Of a stretch of 44,691 nt of DNA, positions 28,611 through 38,318 are shown piece by piece. The stretch is from Candidatus Kerfeldbacteria bacterium (GTDB lineage Bacteria > Patescibacteriota > Patescibacteriia > SBBC01): assembly GCA_016207275.1 (NCBI GenBank), contig JACQPY010000017.1, positions 66,479-111,169 of the forward strand, in the 5' to 3' direction. Below the pieces are notes generated by a model, which was given only the letters and a program-made list of their open reading frames with translations, was not told the origin of the DNA and did not search any database. The stretch's first letter is position 1. Each line of letters starts with the position of its first letter. The translations under genes were made by a program, and so were the position numbers.

Positions 28611-28633
28611 CACTCTTGACTTTAGAGTGCTAA
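28607..28633 (+). promoter_or_regulatory. Perfect CIRCE element upstream of dnaJ
   Basis: TTAGCACTC-ttgacttta-GAGTGCTAA. Confidence 0.96.
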
Positions 28634-28658
28634 TCGCGCTAGGCTGAGCAGGCGACCT

Positions 28659-29729
28659 ATGGCCAAGGACTACTACCAGATTTTAGGCGTGGCGCGCGAT
28701 GCCAGCGACGATGACATCAAACGGGCCTTTCGAAAGTTGGCGCACCAGCACCACCCGGACAAGGCCGGCGGCGACGCTGACCGCTTCAAGGAAGTCAACG
28801 AAGCCTACCAAGTCCTGAGCGATCCGGCCAAGCGCCAGCAGTACGATCGTTTTGGCACAGTCGGCGGCCCGGGCGGCGGCGGTTGGGACCAGGCTGCGCG
28901 AGCCGGCGGTTTTGACTTTCGGACCGCCGGTTTTGAGGTTGGCGATTTAGGCGACATCTTCGGCGACTTCTTTGGTTTCGGGCGAAACCGGTCGCGCCAG
29001 GCGGCTGGCGGCCGCGACGCTGAAGTGGCGCTGTCGATTGACTTTCGCGACGCCGTGTTCGGCGCCGAGAAAGTACTCGAAGTTAGTGGTGAGGCGCAGT
29101 GCCCTCGCTGCCACGGCCGGGGGGCTGAACCTGGTTCGCCCGTGGAGACCTGTGCAACCTGCCGCGGGGCCGGGGTAGTCGAACAGGTACAGCAGACTAT
29201 CTTGGGAGCGATTCGTACTGAGCAAACCTGCCCGACCTGCGGCGGCGGTGGCGAGCAAGCCAAAACTAAATGCAAACGTTGCCGCGGCACTGGCGCGGTC
29301 CGCGGCAAACGAACGCTGAAGGTAGCCATTCCGGCGGGCATTGAAAACGGTCAGAGCATCCGACTGCGTGGGCAAGGCGAACCAGGCAGTCGCGGCGGCG
29401 TCCCCGGCGATTTGTACGTCCGCATTCACGTCCGGCCGGACCCGATGTTCCGTCGTGATCACGACGATATTTTGACCCGTCGAACTATTACCATTTCGCA
29501 GGCGACACTCGGCGCGACGGTGCCGGTCGAGACGCTCGAGGGCGAAGTTGAGCTTACGATTCCAAACGGCACCCAGCCGGGCACGCTGTTCCGGTTACGC
29601 GGCAAAGGCGTGCCGCATCTCGACGGTCGCGGTCGGGGCGACCAGCTGGTTGAAGTGGTGGTCAGCATCCCAGCCAAGCTGACCCGCGAGCAGCGGAAGC
29701 TTCTCGAGCAGTTGGCTGAAACGGGGTAG
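28659..29729 (+). CDS. dnaJ: Chaperone DnaJ
   Basis: MAKDYYQILGVARDASDDDIKRAFRKLAHQHHPDK; four CxxCxGxG-type zinc motifs; C-terminal domain. Confidence 0.96.
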   Translation: MAKDYYQILGVARDASDDDIKRAFRKLAHQHHPDKAGGDADRFKEVNEAYQVLSDPAKRQQYDRFGTVGGPGGGGWDQAARAGGFDFRTAGFEVGDLGDIFGDFFGFGRNRSRQAAGGRDAEVALSIDFRDAVFGAEKVLEVSGEAQCPRCHGRGAEPGSPVETCATCRGAGVVEQVQQTILGAIRTEQTCPTCGGGGEQAKTKCKRCRGTGAVRGKRTLKVAIPAGIENGQSIRLRGQGEPGSRGGVPGDLYVRIHVRPDPMFRRDHDDILTRRTITISQATLGATVPVETLEGEVELTIPNGTQPGTLFRLRGKGVPHLDGRGRGDQLVEVVVSIPAKLTREQRKLLEQLAETG

Positions 29730-29834
29730 CACGTTGCGATTCACGCTGATAGGGTTTGAGGTTGCGCTGAGCGCAATTTTGTGATACACTAAAGATAGTC
29801 GGAGTTATGCACACCTCCTAAAAGACGAAACAAA

Positions 29835-30419
29835 ATGCCGCTGCTTGCGCTCGACATCACCAATACACCATCAGCAGCGCAAAGTTTTGTGGCGAACGTG
29901 AACTGGGCCCAGCCGTCATGGGATCTGTTTATTGTGTTGTTCTTTATCATTGCCGGCTTTTTGTACGGCTTGAGCCTGGGACGCGATCGCGTCATCGTCA
30001 TTCTGGTGGCGATCTACATGGCCTTGGCCGTAGTCAACACGGCCCCCTATATCGGCAACTTCCAGGCTGACGTTGGCGTGGCCGACGTTTTTGTTTTCCG
30101 TATCTCCGCTTTCGTGGCTGTCTTCATTGCGCTGTTTTTACTGTTGGCTCGGTCGGCTTTACTGCAAACCATTGCCAGCGCCGACGAAAAAGGCTCATGG
30201 TGGCAGGTGATGCTGTTCAGTTTTTTACACGTCGGCCTGCTGATCTCGATCGTTCTGTCGTTTCTGCCGCCGACCGCGACCGATAAGCTGGCCCCGCTGA
30301 CCCGAAGCATCTTCGTCAGCGAGTCCGGTCGTTTCCTGTGGATCATCGGTCCGATCGTGGCCATGGTTTTGATCAAGGGCGGGGCGGCCAATAAGAAAAG
30401 GTTTAAGTACGACATTTGA
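29835..30419 (+). CDS. Conserved-looking multi-pass membrane protein
   Basis: About five hydrophobic segments. Confidence 0.7.
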   Translation: MPLLALDITNTPSAAQSFVANVNWAQPSWDLFIVLFFIIAGFLYGLSLGRDRVIVILVAIYMALAVVNTAPYIGNFQADVGVADVFVFRISAFVAVFIALFLLLARSALLQTIASADEKGSWWQVMLFSFLHVGLLISIVLSFLPPTATDKLAPLTRSIFVSESGRFLWIIGPIVAMVLIKGGAANKKRFKYDI

Positions 30420-30509
30420 CGCGGTGTAACGTTCCTGGCCTGGCCGCGGTATAGCATAATCAGGTCTCGAGCAAGCCTGGATATACTAATCAGTAACTAA
30501 TTGCGAGGT

Positions 30510-31592
30510 ATGAAAAAACTACTCGTGCGTTCAGTTGGAGGGACGATAGCGGCCGCGGTGATGGTCCTGGCCCTGCCGTGGGCAGTCCACGCCGCCACCG
30601 TTGAAGGATCGCTGGTGGCGATGAGCGGCACCAGCCTGCCAGCGGTTTTGACCGTCCAGTCGGGCGCGACGACCTATGCCGTCAACGTTACCGTCGATAC
30701 CAAGCTGGTCAGAAAGTTCGGTGGCCCGTCGAGCCTTGAAGAATTCGCCGTCGGCGATCTACTGAGCATTGAGGGGACCGTCACCGGCACGACCATCGAC
30801 GCGACCAAGATCAAAAACCTGTCGATTCAGCGCAAGAGCTCGCTGTTCTGGGGAAAGATTCTCAGCATCGATGCGACCGCTAAATCGTTCATGCTCGATC
30901 CCAGCAAGCCAAAGAAAAATCTGCCAGATCAAACAGTTTTAACCAATAGTAAGACCAAGGTTTTCCAGGGCAACCGGGCGGGGGACTTCGACGATCTCGC
31001 CGTCGGCATGACCGTTAAGGTCATTGGGGTGTGGCGAAAGTCGCAGAACCAACTGACCGCCGATCGAATTTTGATTAAGCTGACCGAGCTCAACGGCACG
31101 GTCACTGCGGTCGATTGCACGGCTAACACCCTGATGGTCAAGACGAAGAAGGGCAAGCAGGAGACCTCCTGGACCGTTAACCTGACCAGCGACACGGTTA
31201 TCCGGGATAAGAATCTCAATCAGATCGCCTGTGGCGACGTCAGGGTTGACCACCGAGTCCACGTCCGAGGGCTGCGAACTGACGCAACCAGCCTGAATGC
31301 CTTGCAGATCTGGGATCGCGGCGCCAAGAAAACGCAGAACACCTGGAACGGCGAGATTACTTCGATCGACAGCACCAACAAAACCTTTGAATTGAAAGTC
31401 AAGGGTAAGAAGAACTCGACGACCAGCTACACCGTCATGACGACCGTTGAGACCATCATCGTCAATGACAACGGTACGGTCGTTGCCTTCACCGATTTGG
31501 TGGTTGGTCACGATGTTCAGGTTAGGGGTACGTCAATCGGCACGAACGTGACCGCCAACCTGATTCTCGATAAAGATCTCCCGGCCAGCTAA
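30510..31592 (+). CDS. Secreted DUF5666-type beta-barrel repeat protein
   Basis: Signal peptide; repeats of G.I.SID...F.L......Y.V......V.......F.DL.VG..V.V.G. Confidence 0.75.
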   Translation: MKKLLVRSVGGTIAAAVMVLALPWAVHAATVEGSLVAMSGTSLPAVLTVQSGATTYAVNVTVDTKLVRKFGGPSSLEEFAVGDLLSIEGTVTGTTIDATKIKNLSIQRKSSLFWGKILSIDATAKSFMLDPSKPKKNLPDQTVLTNSKTKVFQGNRAGDFDDLAVGMTVKVIGVWRKSQNQLTADRILIKLTELNGTVTAVDCTANTLMVKTKKGKQETSWTVNLTSDTVIRDKNLNQIACGDVRVDHRVHVRGLRTDATSLNALQIWDRGAKKTQNTWNGEITSIDSTNKTFELKVKGKKNSTTSYTVMTTVETIIVNDNGTVVAFTDLVVGHDVQVRGTSIGTNVTANLILDKDLPAS

Positions 31593-31615
31593 CGTCTAGC
31601 GAGCACGATCGGCGC

Positions 31616-31651
31616 CAACGCCCCGAGTCACACGGGGCGTTGCGTTTTTTT
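31616..31651 (+). terminator. Intrinsic terminator
   Basis: CAACGCCCCG-agtcaca-CGGGGCGTTG-cgTTTTTTT. Confidence 0.93.
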
Positions 31652-31658
31652 CTGATGA

Positions 31659-32639
31659 TTAGGCTGGTAGCTGAGCCAGCAGGGTATGTACGTCATCGAG
31701 CGCATTGACCGTCGCCAACTGGCGGCGGGCGCGGGCGGCACCGGGCCGACCGCTCAAGTACCAGCCGAGGTGCTTGCGAAACTCGATCAGCGCTCGTTGG
31801 CCGCCGGCCGCCACCTGAGCGGCGTGTGCTGCCGCCACCGCGAAAACAGCTTCCCCGGGCAACGACTGAACTTGCTTATGCTGGAGGTAGTCCTTAACTT
31901 GTTGGAAAATCCACGGTCGGCCGAGGGCGCCGCGGGCAATCCCGAGGCCGTCGGCGCCGGTTTCGCCGAGCATCCGCGCGGCGTCGTCGGGAGTGCGGAT
32001 GCCACCGTTGGCCAGGACGATTCCTGGAAACTGTTCGGCCACGGCCTTAATCATCGCGGTGTCGACCGTGCCGTCAAAGCCGTGTTCGAAGGAACGGCCA
32101 TGAATCATGATGGCGGCGACGGGGAGATCCTTGATCGCCTTGACCAGGTCGACGGCAGTGTGGCAATCGTTGTCTGCGGGCTTGATTTCACGCCGCTCGC
32201 GGTGGATGCTCGTTCGAACCTTGATCGAGAGTGGAATGGAGAGCTCGCCCAATACCGCCTCGATTAGTTTTCGGGCGTAGGCCGGATCACGCAGCAGGGC
32301 CACGCCGGCCCCGTGACCAACCACCTTGTGGGCCGGGCAGCCGAAGTTGATATCGAGGCCGGCGAACCCGTGCGCCTGAACGATGTGGGCGGCTCGTCGA
32401 AAAACCTCGGCGTCCCGGCCGAAGATTTGGCAGACGATCGGCTGCTCGATTGGCTGGAACGCCATCTTGCGCCGAGCCGTCTGACTGCCGCGGACAATGG
32501 CCTCGGCCGAAATGAATTCGGTGTAGACCACGTCAGCACCGAACCGCTTGGCCACGGCCCGAAACGGCGCATCGGTCACCCCTTCCATCGGTGCCAGGGC
32601 CATCATGGGTTTTGGGAGTTGATTCCAGAAGTTAGTCAT
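31659..32639 (-). CDS. dus: tRNA-dihydrouridine synthase
   Basis: LAPMEGVTDAPFR; GLDINFGCPAHKVVGHGAGVALLRDP; SIKVRT; IMIHGRSFEHGFDG; ANGGIRTPDDA. Confidence 0.93.
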   Translation of the reverse strand: MTNFWNQLPKPMMALAPMEGVTDAPFRAVAKRFGADVVYTEFISAEAIVRGSQTARRKMAFQPIEQPIVCQIFGRDAEVFRRAAHIVQAHGFAGLDINFGCPAHKVVGHGAGVALLRDPAYARKLIEAVLGELSIPLSIKVRTSIHRERREIKPADNDCHTAVDLVKAIKDLPVAAIMIHGRSFEHGFDGTVDTAMIKAVAEQFPGIVLANGGIRTPDDAARMLGETGADGLGIARGALGRPWIFQQVKDYLQHKQVQSLPGEAVFAVAAAHAAQVAAGGQRALIEFRKHLGWYLSGRPGAARARRQLATVNALDDVHTLLAQLPA

Positions 32640-32684
32640 TCGGGTAGAAAAAATCGACGGTTCGTCGTCGACGGGCCAGTCAGA

Positions 32685-33209
32685 TTAGCACGAGCGTAGA
32701 CGGAGTTTCAAGGCGGCGTCGAGGTAGGTGCTGCCGTCCTTGGCGACCCAGACCGCTTTGCCGCCAGTCGTTTGGGGTAGGCAGACTGTGGTCGCGCCGC
32801 TCGGGGTATCGATGATGATGCTCTGAGAGGCGAATTGGACCGTTGTCGGTAAGGTGGTCTCCGCGGGGTTGAGCATCAGGATGGCCAGCGGGCCAGCCGG
32901 CGGCGTTTCGTTCGGCGGTGAAAACGTACCATCTTCCAATAGGCCGCCGGCAAAACGTCGGTTGAGATAAAAAGCAATTGGTCCGGGGTTGGCTTTTTCA
33001 TTACTGACCGCGCTCGAAAGGGCAGTGACGGTCAGGGGTTGCCGTCTCGTTGAAGTCGCGCGGTCGCGGTTGTACTCGACCAAGGCCAAGGCGCCCGTGG
33101 CCAACAAGGTTAGACCAAGCCCGAGGATAGCCACGAAGATGAAGATCACGCCGATGTTCGAGTGCGTGACGTACTGTTGAAGAAAATTGTTTTTTGGCGG
33201 CCCGTCCAT
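32685..33209 (-). CDS. Membrane-anchored hypothetical protein
   Basis: N-terminal TM (IGVIFIFVAILGLGLTLLATGALAL); possible leaderless start (TAGACT, 6 nt, ATG). Confidence 0.65.
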   Translation of the reverse strand: MDGPPKNNFLQQYVTHSNIGVIFIFVAILGLGLTLLATGALALVEYNRDRATSTRRQPLTVTALSSAVSNEKANPGPIAFYLNRRFAGGLLEDGTFSPPNETPPAGPLAILMLNPAETTLPTTVQFASQSIIIDTPSGATTVCLPQTTGGKAVWVAKDGSTYLDAALKLRLRSC

Positions 33210-33248
33210 GCATCCAGTCTACTATGGGGTATCGAGCTTGGTCAAACC

Positions 33249-34658
33249 CTAGCGAACGCGAATGGACGGACCGTCACTGGTGTCGTCGAGCACTCGACCG
33301 TGCGGTTCGAGCAGCTGATTGATATGGTGGCGCAGCTGGTCAGCTCGAGACCAGTTTTTGTCCGTGCGGGCTTGCTCCCGTTCAGCAATCAGTCTGGAGA
33401 GCCGTTCAGTCGTGGTCGCGTCGAGCGGCTGGAGGTGTGGTCGCTCAGCGGTGGCGGTCAAACCGAGGCCGAGCACACGGTCGAAGACCGCCAGTGACTG
33501 CAGTTTAGCTCGGCCCGGGTAATCGGAACGCAACATTTCGTGCAGGATAGCGAGTGCCTGCGGCGTGTCGAGGTCGTTGTTGACGGCCTGACGGAAACGT
33601 TCTTCAAACTCGGCGCAACCGATTCTCGGCTGCTCCGGGATTGAATCAACGAAGGCCCACAATCGTTTGAGCCCTTGGTCAGCGGCGGCCAGCGCGTCCC
33701 AGGAGAAGGCCAGCTTCGAACGGAAGTGCGTTTGCAATATCAGGTAGCGGAAGGCCCAGGGATGGAAACCTCGTTTGGCCACGTCGTCAAGGGTAAGCAT
33801 GTTACCTTCTGATTTCCCCATTCGTTGGCCAGGCAGTATCAGGAATTCGCCGTGCAGCCAATAACGAACAAACGGGTGCTTACCGGTGGCTGCTTCAGAC
33901 TGAGCAATTTCATTCTCGTGGTGGATCGAGATGTGGTCGATGCCGCCGGTGTGGAGGTCAAACTGCTCGCCGAGTTCTTTCATCGACATGGCCGAGCACT
34001 CAACATGCCAGCCAGGAAAGCCGACGCCCCAGGGACTACTCCACTCCATCTGCCGTTTGGCGCCGGGCGGCGAGAATTTCCAGAGGGCAAAATCGGTGGG
34101 CTGACGTTTGGCCGGGTTCACCTTGACGCGTGCGCCGGCCATTTTTTCCGCTACCCGTTGGCCGCTCAATTGTCCGTATCGCGGGAATTTGGCCGTATCA
34201 AAGTACAGACCGTCTGACGTTCGGTAGGTGAAGCCTTTTTCCTGGAGACGCTTAATCAGCTCAAGTTGCAGGGCGATCGTTTCGGTGGCCCTCAGGATGG
34301 TCGTTGGCTGGCGGACGTTGAGTCGTTCGAGATCGCGGAAGAATTCGTTTTCGTACTGACGGGCAATGGTAACGGCGTCGCGTTTTAGCGCGCGCGCGGC
34401 GCGCTCAATTTTATCCTCGCCCTCGTCGGCATCACTCGTCAGGTGACCGACATCGGTGATGTTCATCACGTGCTTGACTGCAAAGCGGTTGAACTCCAGG
34501 ACGCGACGGAGGACATCTTCAAAGACATACGTTCGAAGATTTCCCAGATGCGCCGTACCGTAGACGGTCGGGCCGCAGGTGTACAGACCAACGTGCGGGG
34601 GATTGATTGGTTGAAAGTTATCTAGTCGCCTGGTCAGCGTGTTGTAGAGTTTCAGCAT
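33249..34658 (-). CDS. cysS: Cysteinyl-tRNA synthetase
   Basis: YTCGPTVYGTAHLGNLRTYVFEDVLRR; GWHVECSAMS; HHENEIAQSEA; MGKSEGN. TACAAT 6 nt before the ATG. Confidence 0.95.
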   Translation of the reverse strand: MLKLYNTLTRRLDNFQPINPPHVGLYTCGPTVYGTAHLGNLRTYVFEDVLRRVLEFNRFAVKHVMNITDVGHLTSDADEGEDKIERAARALKRDAVTIARQYENEFFRDLERLNVRQPTTILRATETIALQLELIKRLQEKGFTYRTSDGLYFDTAKFPRYGQLSGQRVAEKMAGARVKVNPAKRQPTDFALWKFSPPGAKRQMEWSSPWGVGFPGWHVECSAMSMKELGEQFDLHTGGIDHISIHHENEIAQSEAATGKHPFVRYWLHGEFLILPGQRMGKSEGNMLTLDDVAKRGFHPWAFRYLILQTHFRSKLAFSWDALAAADQGLKRLWAFVDSIPEQPRIGCAEFEERFRQAVNNDLDTPQALAILHEMLRSDYPGRAKLQSLAVFDRVLGLGLTATAERPHLQPLDATTTERLSRLIAEREQARTDKNWSRADQLRHHINQLLEPHGRVLDDTSDGPSIRVR

Positions 34659-34735
34659 AGGTGCATTGTAGCACAACGTTGTGTCTCCTCCCCTCGGCTA
34701 CCGCCGTATCCTCTCCACAAATGTGAAGGGGAGGC

Positions 34736-34881
34736 GTGTACCCCTCTCCGCAGCGCGGCGCTTACGTTGTTCGCACCGCTTGCTCCCCTCCCCTTGGAAA
34801 GGGGAGGCGTGTACCCCTCTCCGCAGCGCGGCGCTTACGTTGTTCGCACCGCTTGCTCCCCTCCCCTTGGAAAGGGGAGGC
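34736..34881. repeat. Exact 73-bp tandem duplication
   Basis: GTGTACCCCTCTCCGCAGCGCGGCGCTTACGTTGTTCGCACCGCTTGCTCCCCTCCCCTTGGAAAGGGGAGGC at 34736-34808 and 34809-34881. Confidence 0.96.
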
Positions 34882-34962
34882 GTATTACGAAAAACCCTCC
34901 GGCGTTCCGCGCCCAGAGAGTTCTTCGCCTAGCTAGGGAGTGACCCTAGGTCAAAACCTGCC

Positions 34963-35112
34963 TTACAGGGTCGTGGCTAGGTTGGTCCACGCCGTCAGCC
35001 AGAGGCTGAGGAACGACACGATGGTCGCGCCAAGCAGGTAGCCGCCAGCCACTTCAACCATGACAGCCGGTTGTTTGGCCTGCTTAGTTGGCTGGGTCGG
35101 TTGCTGTTCCAT
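34963..35112 (-). CDS. 49-aa single-TM protein (below ORF-track cutoff)
   Basis: MEQQPTQPTKQAKQPAVMVEVAGGYLLGATIVSFLSLWLTAWTNLATTL*; SD AGGA. Confidence 0.6.
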   Translation of the reverse strand: MEQQPTQPTKQAKQPAVMVEVAGGYLLGATIVSFLSLWLTAWTNLATTL

Positions 35113-35203
35113 TGATTGTCCTTTCTGTTTTTGTCTTCGATGCTTCGACTTCGCTCATCCTTCGAAAACGCTCCGGATGAGCCCCGGTCGAACGGGGCGA
35201 CCT

Positions 35204-36244
35204 TTATTGAGCCGATCCTGATTGAGCGCGCGGCGGCTCACCAGGTTGGTTCATCGAGGAAGGGGGAGGAGCCAGGGGAGGGGCCTCATCGCGGAACGCG
35301 ATCAGGTCATTCGTCCATTCTTTGACGATCGTCTGAATATCGCGTTTGGTAACCGTTGGTAGTTCGCTCGCCGGCGTCCGGGCGGGGTGGGTGATCGTTG
35401 CCAAGCGTACCATGGCGCCGGCCTCGTCAAGCAAATCAATGGCTTTATCGGGGAAGAAGCGGTCAACCAGGAATTGATCGGCTAACTTGACGGCCGCCGC
35501 CAGGGCATCATCACCGTATCGAACCTGGTGGTGCTGCTCGTACCGCTGCTTTAAGCCCTGGAGAATGGCCAGTGTTTCCGTCGCGTCTGGTTCTTCAACG
35601 ATAACCGGCTGAAACCGCCGTTCGAGCGTTGTGTCGTGCTCAATGTACTTGCGGTACTCTTCCATGGTCGTCGCGCCGACTACTTGCAAGTCGCCGCGGG
35701 CCAGCGAGGGTTTGAGGATGTCGGCCGCGTCAATCGCCCCGCTGGCCTGACCAGCCTCGGCCAAGGTGTGGATTTCGTCGACGAACAGGATGATCTGTCG
35801 TTGGGCCAAGATGATTTCGTCCATGACTGTTTTGAGTCGTTTTTCAAACTCGCCGCGGTACTTGGTGCCGGCGACCAAGCTGGATAAATCCAGGGCCAGC
35901 ACGCGCTTGTTGCGGAGCGGTTCGGGCACCTGGCCGTTGGCGATTTCGCTGGCCAGTTCTTCGACGATGGCGGTTTTCCCGACGCCGGAATCGCCGATCA
36001 GGACGGGATTGTTCTTGGTCCGGCGGGATAGGATTTGGATGACGCGGGCGATTTCGTGTCCGCGTCCGACGACCGGATCGAGCTGACCGGCGCGGGCCAG
36101 CTTGGTCAGGTCACGGGAGTACTGGTCGAGCGTCGGTGTCCGCGACGATTTTTCGCGAAGGTTTTCTCGGTACAACCACGCGCCGACCGCAGCAAACAGC
36201 AGGCCGACGAATACGTATCCAGCGTAAGGCGGAAGTTCGATCAT
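35204..36244 (-). CDS. Membrane-tethered Clp-type (ClpA/B/C D1-like) AAA+ ATPase, single AAA module
   Basis: N-terminal [46 protein letters not shown]...[13 protein letters not shown]...LFVDEIHTL...[23 protein letters not shown]. No D2 module. Confidence 0.88.
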   Translation of the reverse strand: MIELPPYAGYVFVGLLFAAVGAWLYRENLREKSSRTPTLDQYSRDLTKLARAGQLDPVVGRGHEIARVIQILSRRTKNNPVLIGDSGVGKTAIVEELASEIANGQVPEPLRNKRVLALDLSSLVAGTKYRGEFEKRLKTVMDEIILAQRQIILFVDEIHTLAEAGQASGAIDAADILKPSLARGDLQVVGATTMEEYRKYIEHDTTLERRFQPVIVEEPDATETLAILQGLKQRYEQHHQVRYGDDALAAAVKLADQFLVDRFFPDKAIDLLDEAGAMVRLATITHPARTPASELPTVTKRDIQTIVKEWTNDLIAFRDEAPPLAPPPSSMNQPGEPPRAQSGSAQ

Positions 36245-36267
36245 GGTGTTGGTGTTGCGGTTGACGC

Positions 36268-36507
36268 CTACGGCGTCGTGAATGACCGGTCGGTCGAGGG
36301 GTCAGCCGGCGTCGGGGTCGCCTCGGTGTTTTTGGTCGGCGAAGTCAACGGAACGCTGAGGCCGCTCGACGAACGAGTCGCCAGGGTATAGATGGCCGCC
36401 GTGATGGTGGCCAGCACTACCACCATGGCCGTCGCGACCATCAGCCCAACTGAAATCTTGTGGGCGGTGGTTATTTCCGTGGTTGTTTCGAGGTTTGGTC
36501 GTGGCAT
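36268..36507 (-). CDS. Small single-TM protein
   Basis: [28 protein letters not shown] then low-complexity tail. Confidence 0.55.
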   Translation of the reverse strand: MPRPNLETTTEITTAHKISVGLMVATAMVVVLATITAAIYTLATRSSSGLSVPLTSPTKNTEATPTPADPSTDRSFTTP

Positions 36508-36550
36508 GAAGCGGCGTTACACTGTTTCCAGTTTAGGACGGTTCCGGAGT

Positions 36551-37477
36551 TTATTCAAGCAGGCGACGACGCTTAAAGAATTGACGGGCGGCAATACCGC
36601 TCAAGATAATCAGGCCGAGTAAGGTCCAGAAGGCGCCCGGTCCCTCAACCAGGGGCGTGCCGCGGGCCCGGACGGCAAAGAGGGTGGTGACCAAGGTCAT
36701 GAAAAAAATCATCACCGACATGGTGGTGAAAGTCCGCATGATGTCGTTCAGCTTGAAGGACATCAGCGATTCGTTGGTGTCGTGGATGGTGTCAATCGAT
36801 TCACGGTAGCTTTCGAGCAAGTCCCAAATTTCTTTCGTCCGATCAATGGTTCGTTGCAGCGACGGGATCGATTCTTTGGCCCCGGCTAAACCGTTGAGGT
36901 GGAGAATGTCGAGGACGCGCTTGAGTGTGTTTTTGTGGGTTTGGACGATGCGGCGAAAGTCAGTGATGTTTCGCCGAACCACCGCCACTTCGGCGACCAT
37001 CTGTTTTTCCTTGCCGCCGAAGACGGCTTGCTCGGCGCGGTGGATGTCGAGCGAAATGTGGTCGAGCATTGGGTAGAGGGAAACGACGAGGCGGTCGACC
37101 AGTTCGTGCAGTAGGCTGACGCTGGTCCCACCGATAGATTCGCGCAGATCGGCGTGGTCGGCAAATTGGTGACGGAGGGCGCTGAGCGGCGGCAGCCGAC
37201 CCTCGTCAACCGTGACCACGTAGTCCGGACCGACAAAAAAGTCAATCTCGCCGGCTTCGATCGCGCGGGTCTGCCGGTTGTAGACGGGGAAGAGCAGGAC
37301 TAAAAAAACGTAGTCCTTGTAGCGCTCAACTTTTTGACGCTGGCCTTGCTTACGACAATCAGCAATATCGAGCGGATGAAATGAAAACTCTTCGCCGAGA
37401 GCAATCAGCTCGGCGTCGGTTGGTTTATCGAGGTGCAGCCAGCGCACATGGTTGCTGCGGACTTCCGTTCGCGGCAT
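36551..37477 (-). CDS. CorA-family divalent-cation transporter-like protein lacking the GMN signature
   Basis: CorA N-domain (WLHLDKPTDAELIALGEEFSFHPLDIADC...KVERYKDYVFLVL) and two TM helices; loop reads FAVRARGTPLVEG. Confidence 0.85.
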   Translation of the reverse strand: MPRTEVRSNHVRWLHLDKPTDAELIALGEEFSFHPLDIADCRKQGQRQKVERYKDYVFLVLLFPVYNRQTRAIEAGEIDFFVGPDYVVTVDEGRLPPLSALRHQFADHADLRESIGGTSVSLLHELVDRLVVSLYPMLDHISLDIHRAEQAVFGGKEKQMVAEVAVVRRNITDFRRIVQTHKNTLKRVLDILHLNGLAGAKESIPSLQRTIDRTKEIWDLLESYRESIDTIHDTNESLMSFKLNDIMRTFTTMSVMIFFMTLVTTLFAVRARGTPLVEGPGAFWTLLGLIILSGIAARQFFKRRRLLE

Positions 37478-37570
37478 GGTGTTTGTTTTTGCGGATATTG
37501 ATTTTGTAACAACATTGTAGCACGTTTTTTCATTTTTGGCAAGAGCGGGCGCAGGTCGTGCAGGTATGAT

Positions 37571-37607
37571 AAAGGGCGCTTGGAACATCGTGTTCCTTGC
37601 GCCCTTT
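37571..37607. terminator. Large perfect-arm hairpin, probable bidirectional terminator
   Basis: AAAGGGCGC-ttGGAACAtcgTGTTCCtt-GCGCCCTTT. Confidence 0.65.
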
Positions 37608-37634
37608 GAGGTCAGCGATGACCGTCCGAGGTCA

Positions 37635-38318
37635 TCAGCGACGAATGTTCGAGTAGGCCGGCTGGATCACGCCCCCGTAGATCACGCCCGTGCACCTGGG
37701 CCAGCCCTGGAGATCGAGTACTCTCCACGTCTTCACTCCCCAGCCGTAGGGGCTGATCATGGTGGTCCCGTACGGGCCAGGAATGATGCTCGGCGAGTTG
37801 CGTCCGCCGGACTTGGTCCAGCGGATGTCCACGCCGTCGACGTTTCCGCCCGGTATGAGTGCGATTTGCTCGCCGCAGGCCGGGACGGGGAACTTCCCGA
37901 GCATCACGTCCGTCCGCGGATCCGGGTGGTAGAGGAAGACCTCCAAGGTGGTGGCGGTTTTGTTGGTGAACGCCACCGGCACCAGGGGGTACGGGTTGTT
38001 CAGGCCGTAGTACGGAATCGGCACCTGGAATCGGTACCCTGGCACGTCACCCATGAAGTGTCCATTCATTCGGGTGAAGACGCCGAGCGTTTCCGGGTAG
38101 GCGACTCGGCCGCGGCCAGTGTAGGCCACCAGGAAAGCGTGGCTGGGATCGGCCGGCACGAGATACGTACCGTGCTCGACCAGGACCTCGGTCTCGTGCA
38201 CGACGCGGCGAACGTAGCCGGTGTCGCGCACGCGCTTGACCAGGTAGTACCCGTAGAAGCAGGACGTGTTGGCGAGACACAACGCCAGACTGACAAGGAG
38301 CAGCATGATTCGGTTCAT
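37635..38318 (-). CDS. Secreted/lipoprotein-like hypothetical protein
   Basis: MNRIMLLLVSLALCLANTSCFYGYYLVKRVRDTGYVRR; SD AGGA. Confidence 0.65.
   Translation of the reverse strand: MNRIMLLLVSLALCLANTSCFYGYYLVKRVRDTGYVRRVVHETEVLVEHGTYLVPADPSHAFLVAYTGRGRVAYPETLGVFTRMNGHFMGDVPGYRFQVPIPYYGLNNPYPLVPVAFTNKTATTLEVFLYHPDPRTDVMLGKFPVPACGEQIALIPGGNVDGVDIRWTKSGGRNSPSIIPGPYGTTMISPYGWGVKTWRVLDLQGWPRCTGVIYGGVIQPAYSNIRR

Noticed and set aside
34736-34881. CRISPR array
   Set aside because: Two directly abutting copies without spacers; no regularly spaced repeat array or cas genes anywhere in the window.
34681-34936. + strand ORFs 34681..34932 and 34736..34936
   Set aside because: Translation of the 73-bp palindromic tandem repeat; no protein-like features.
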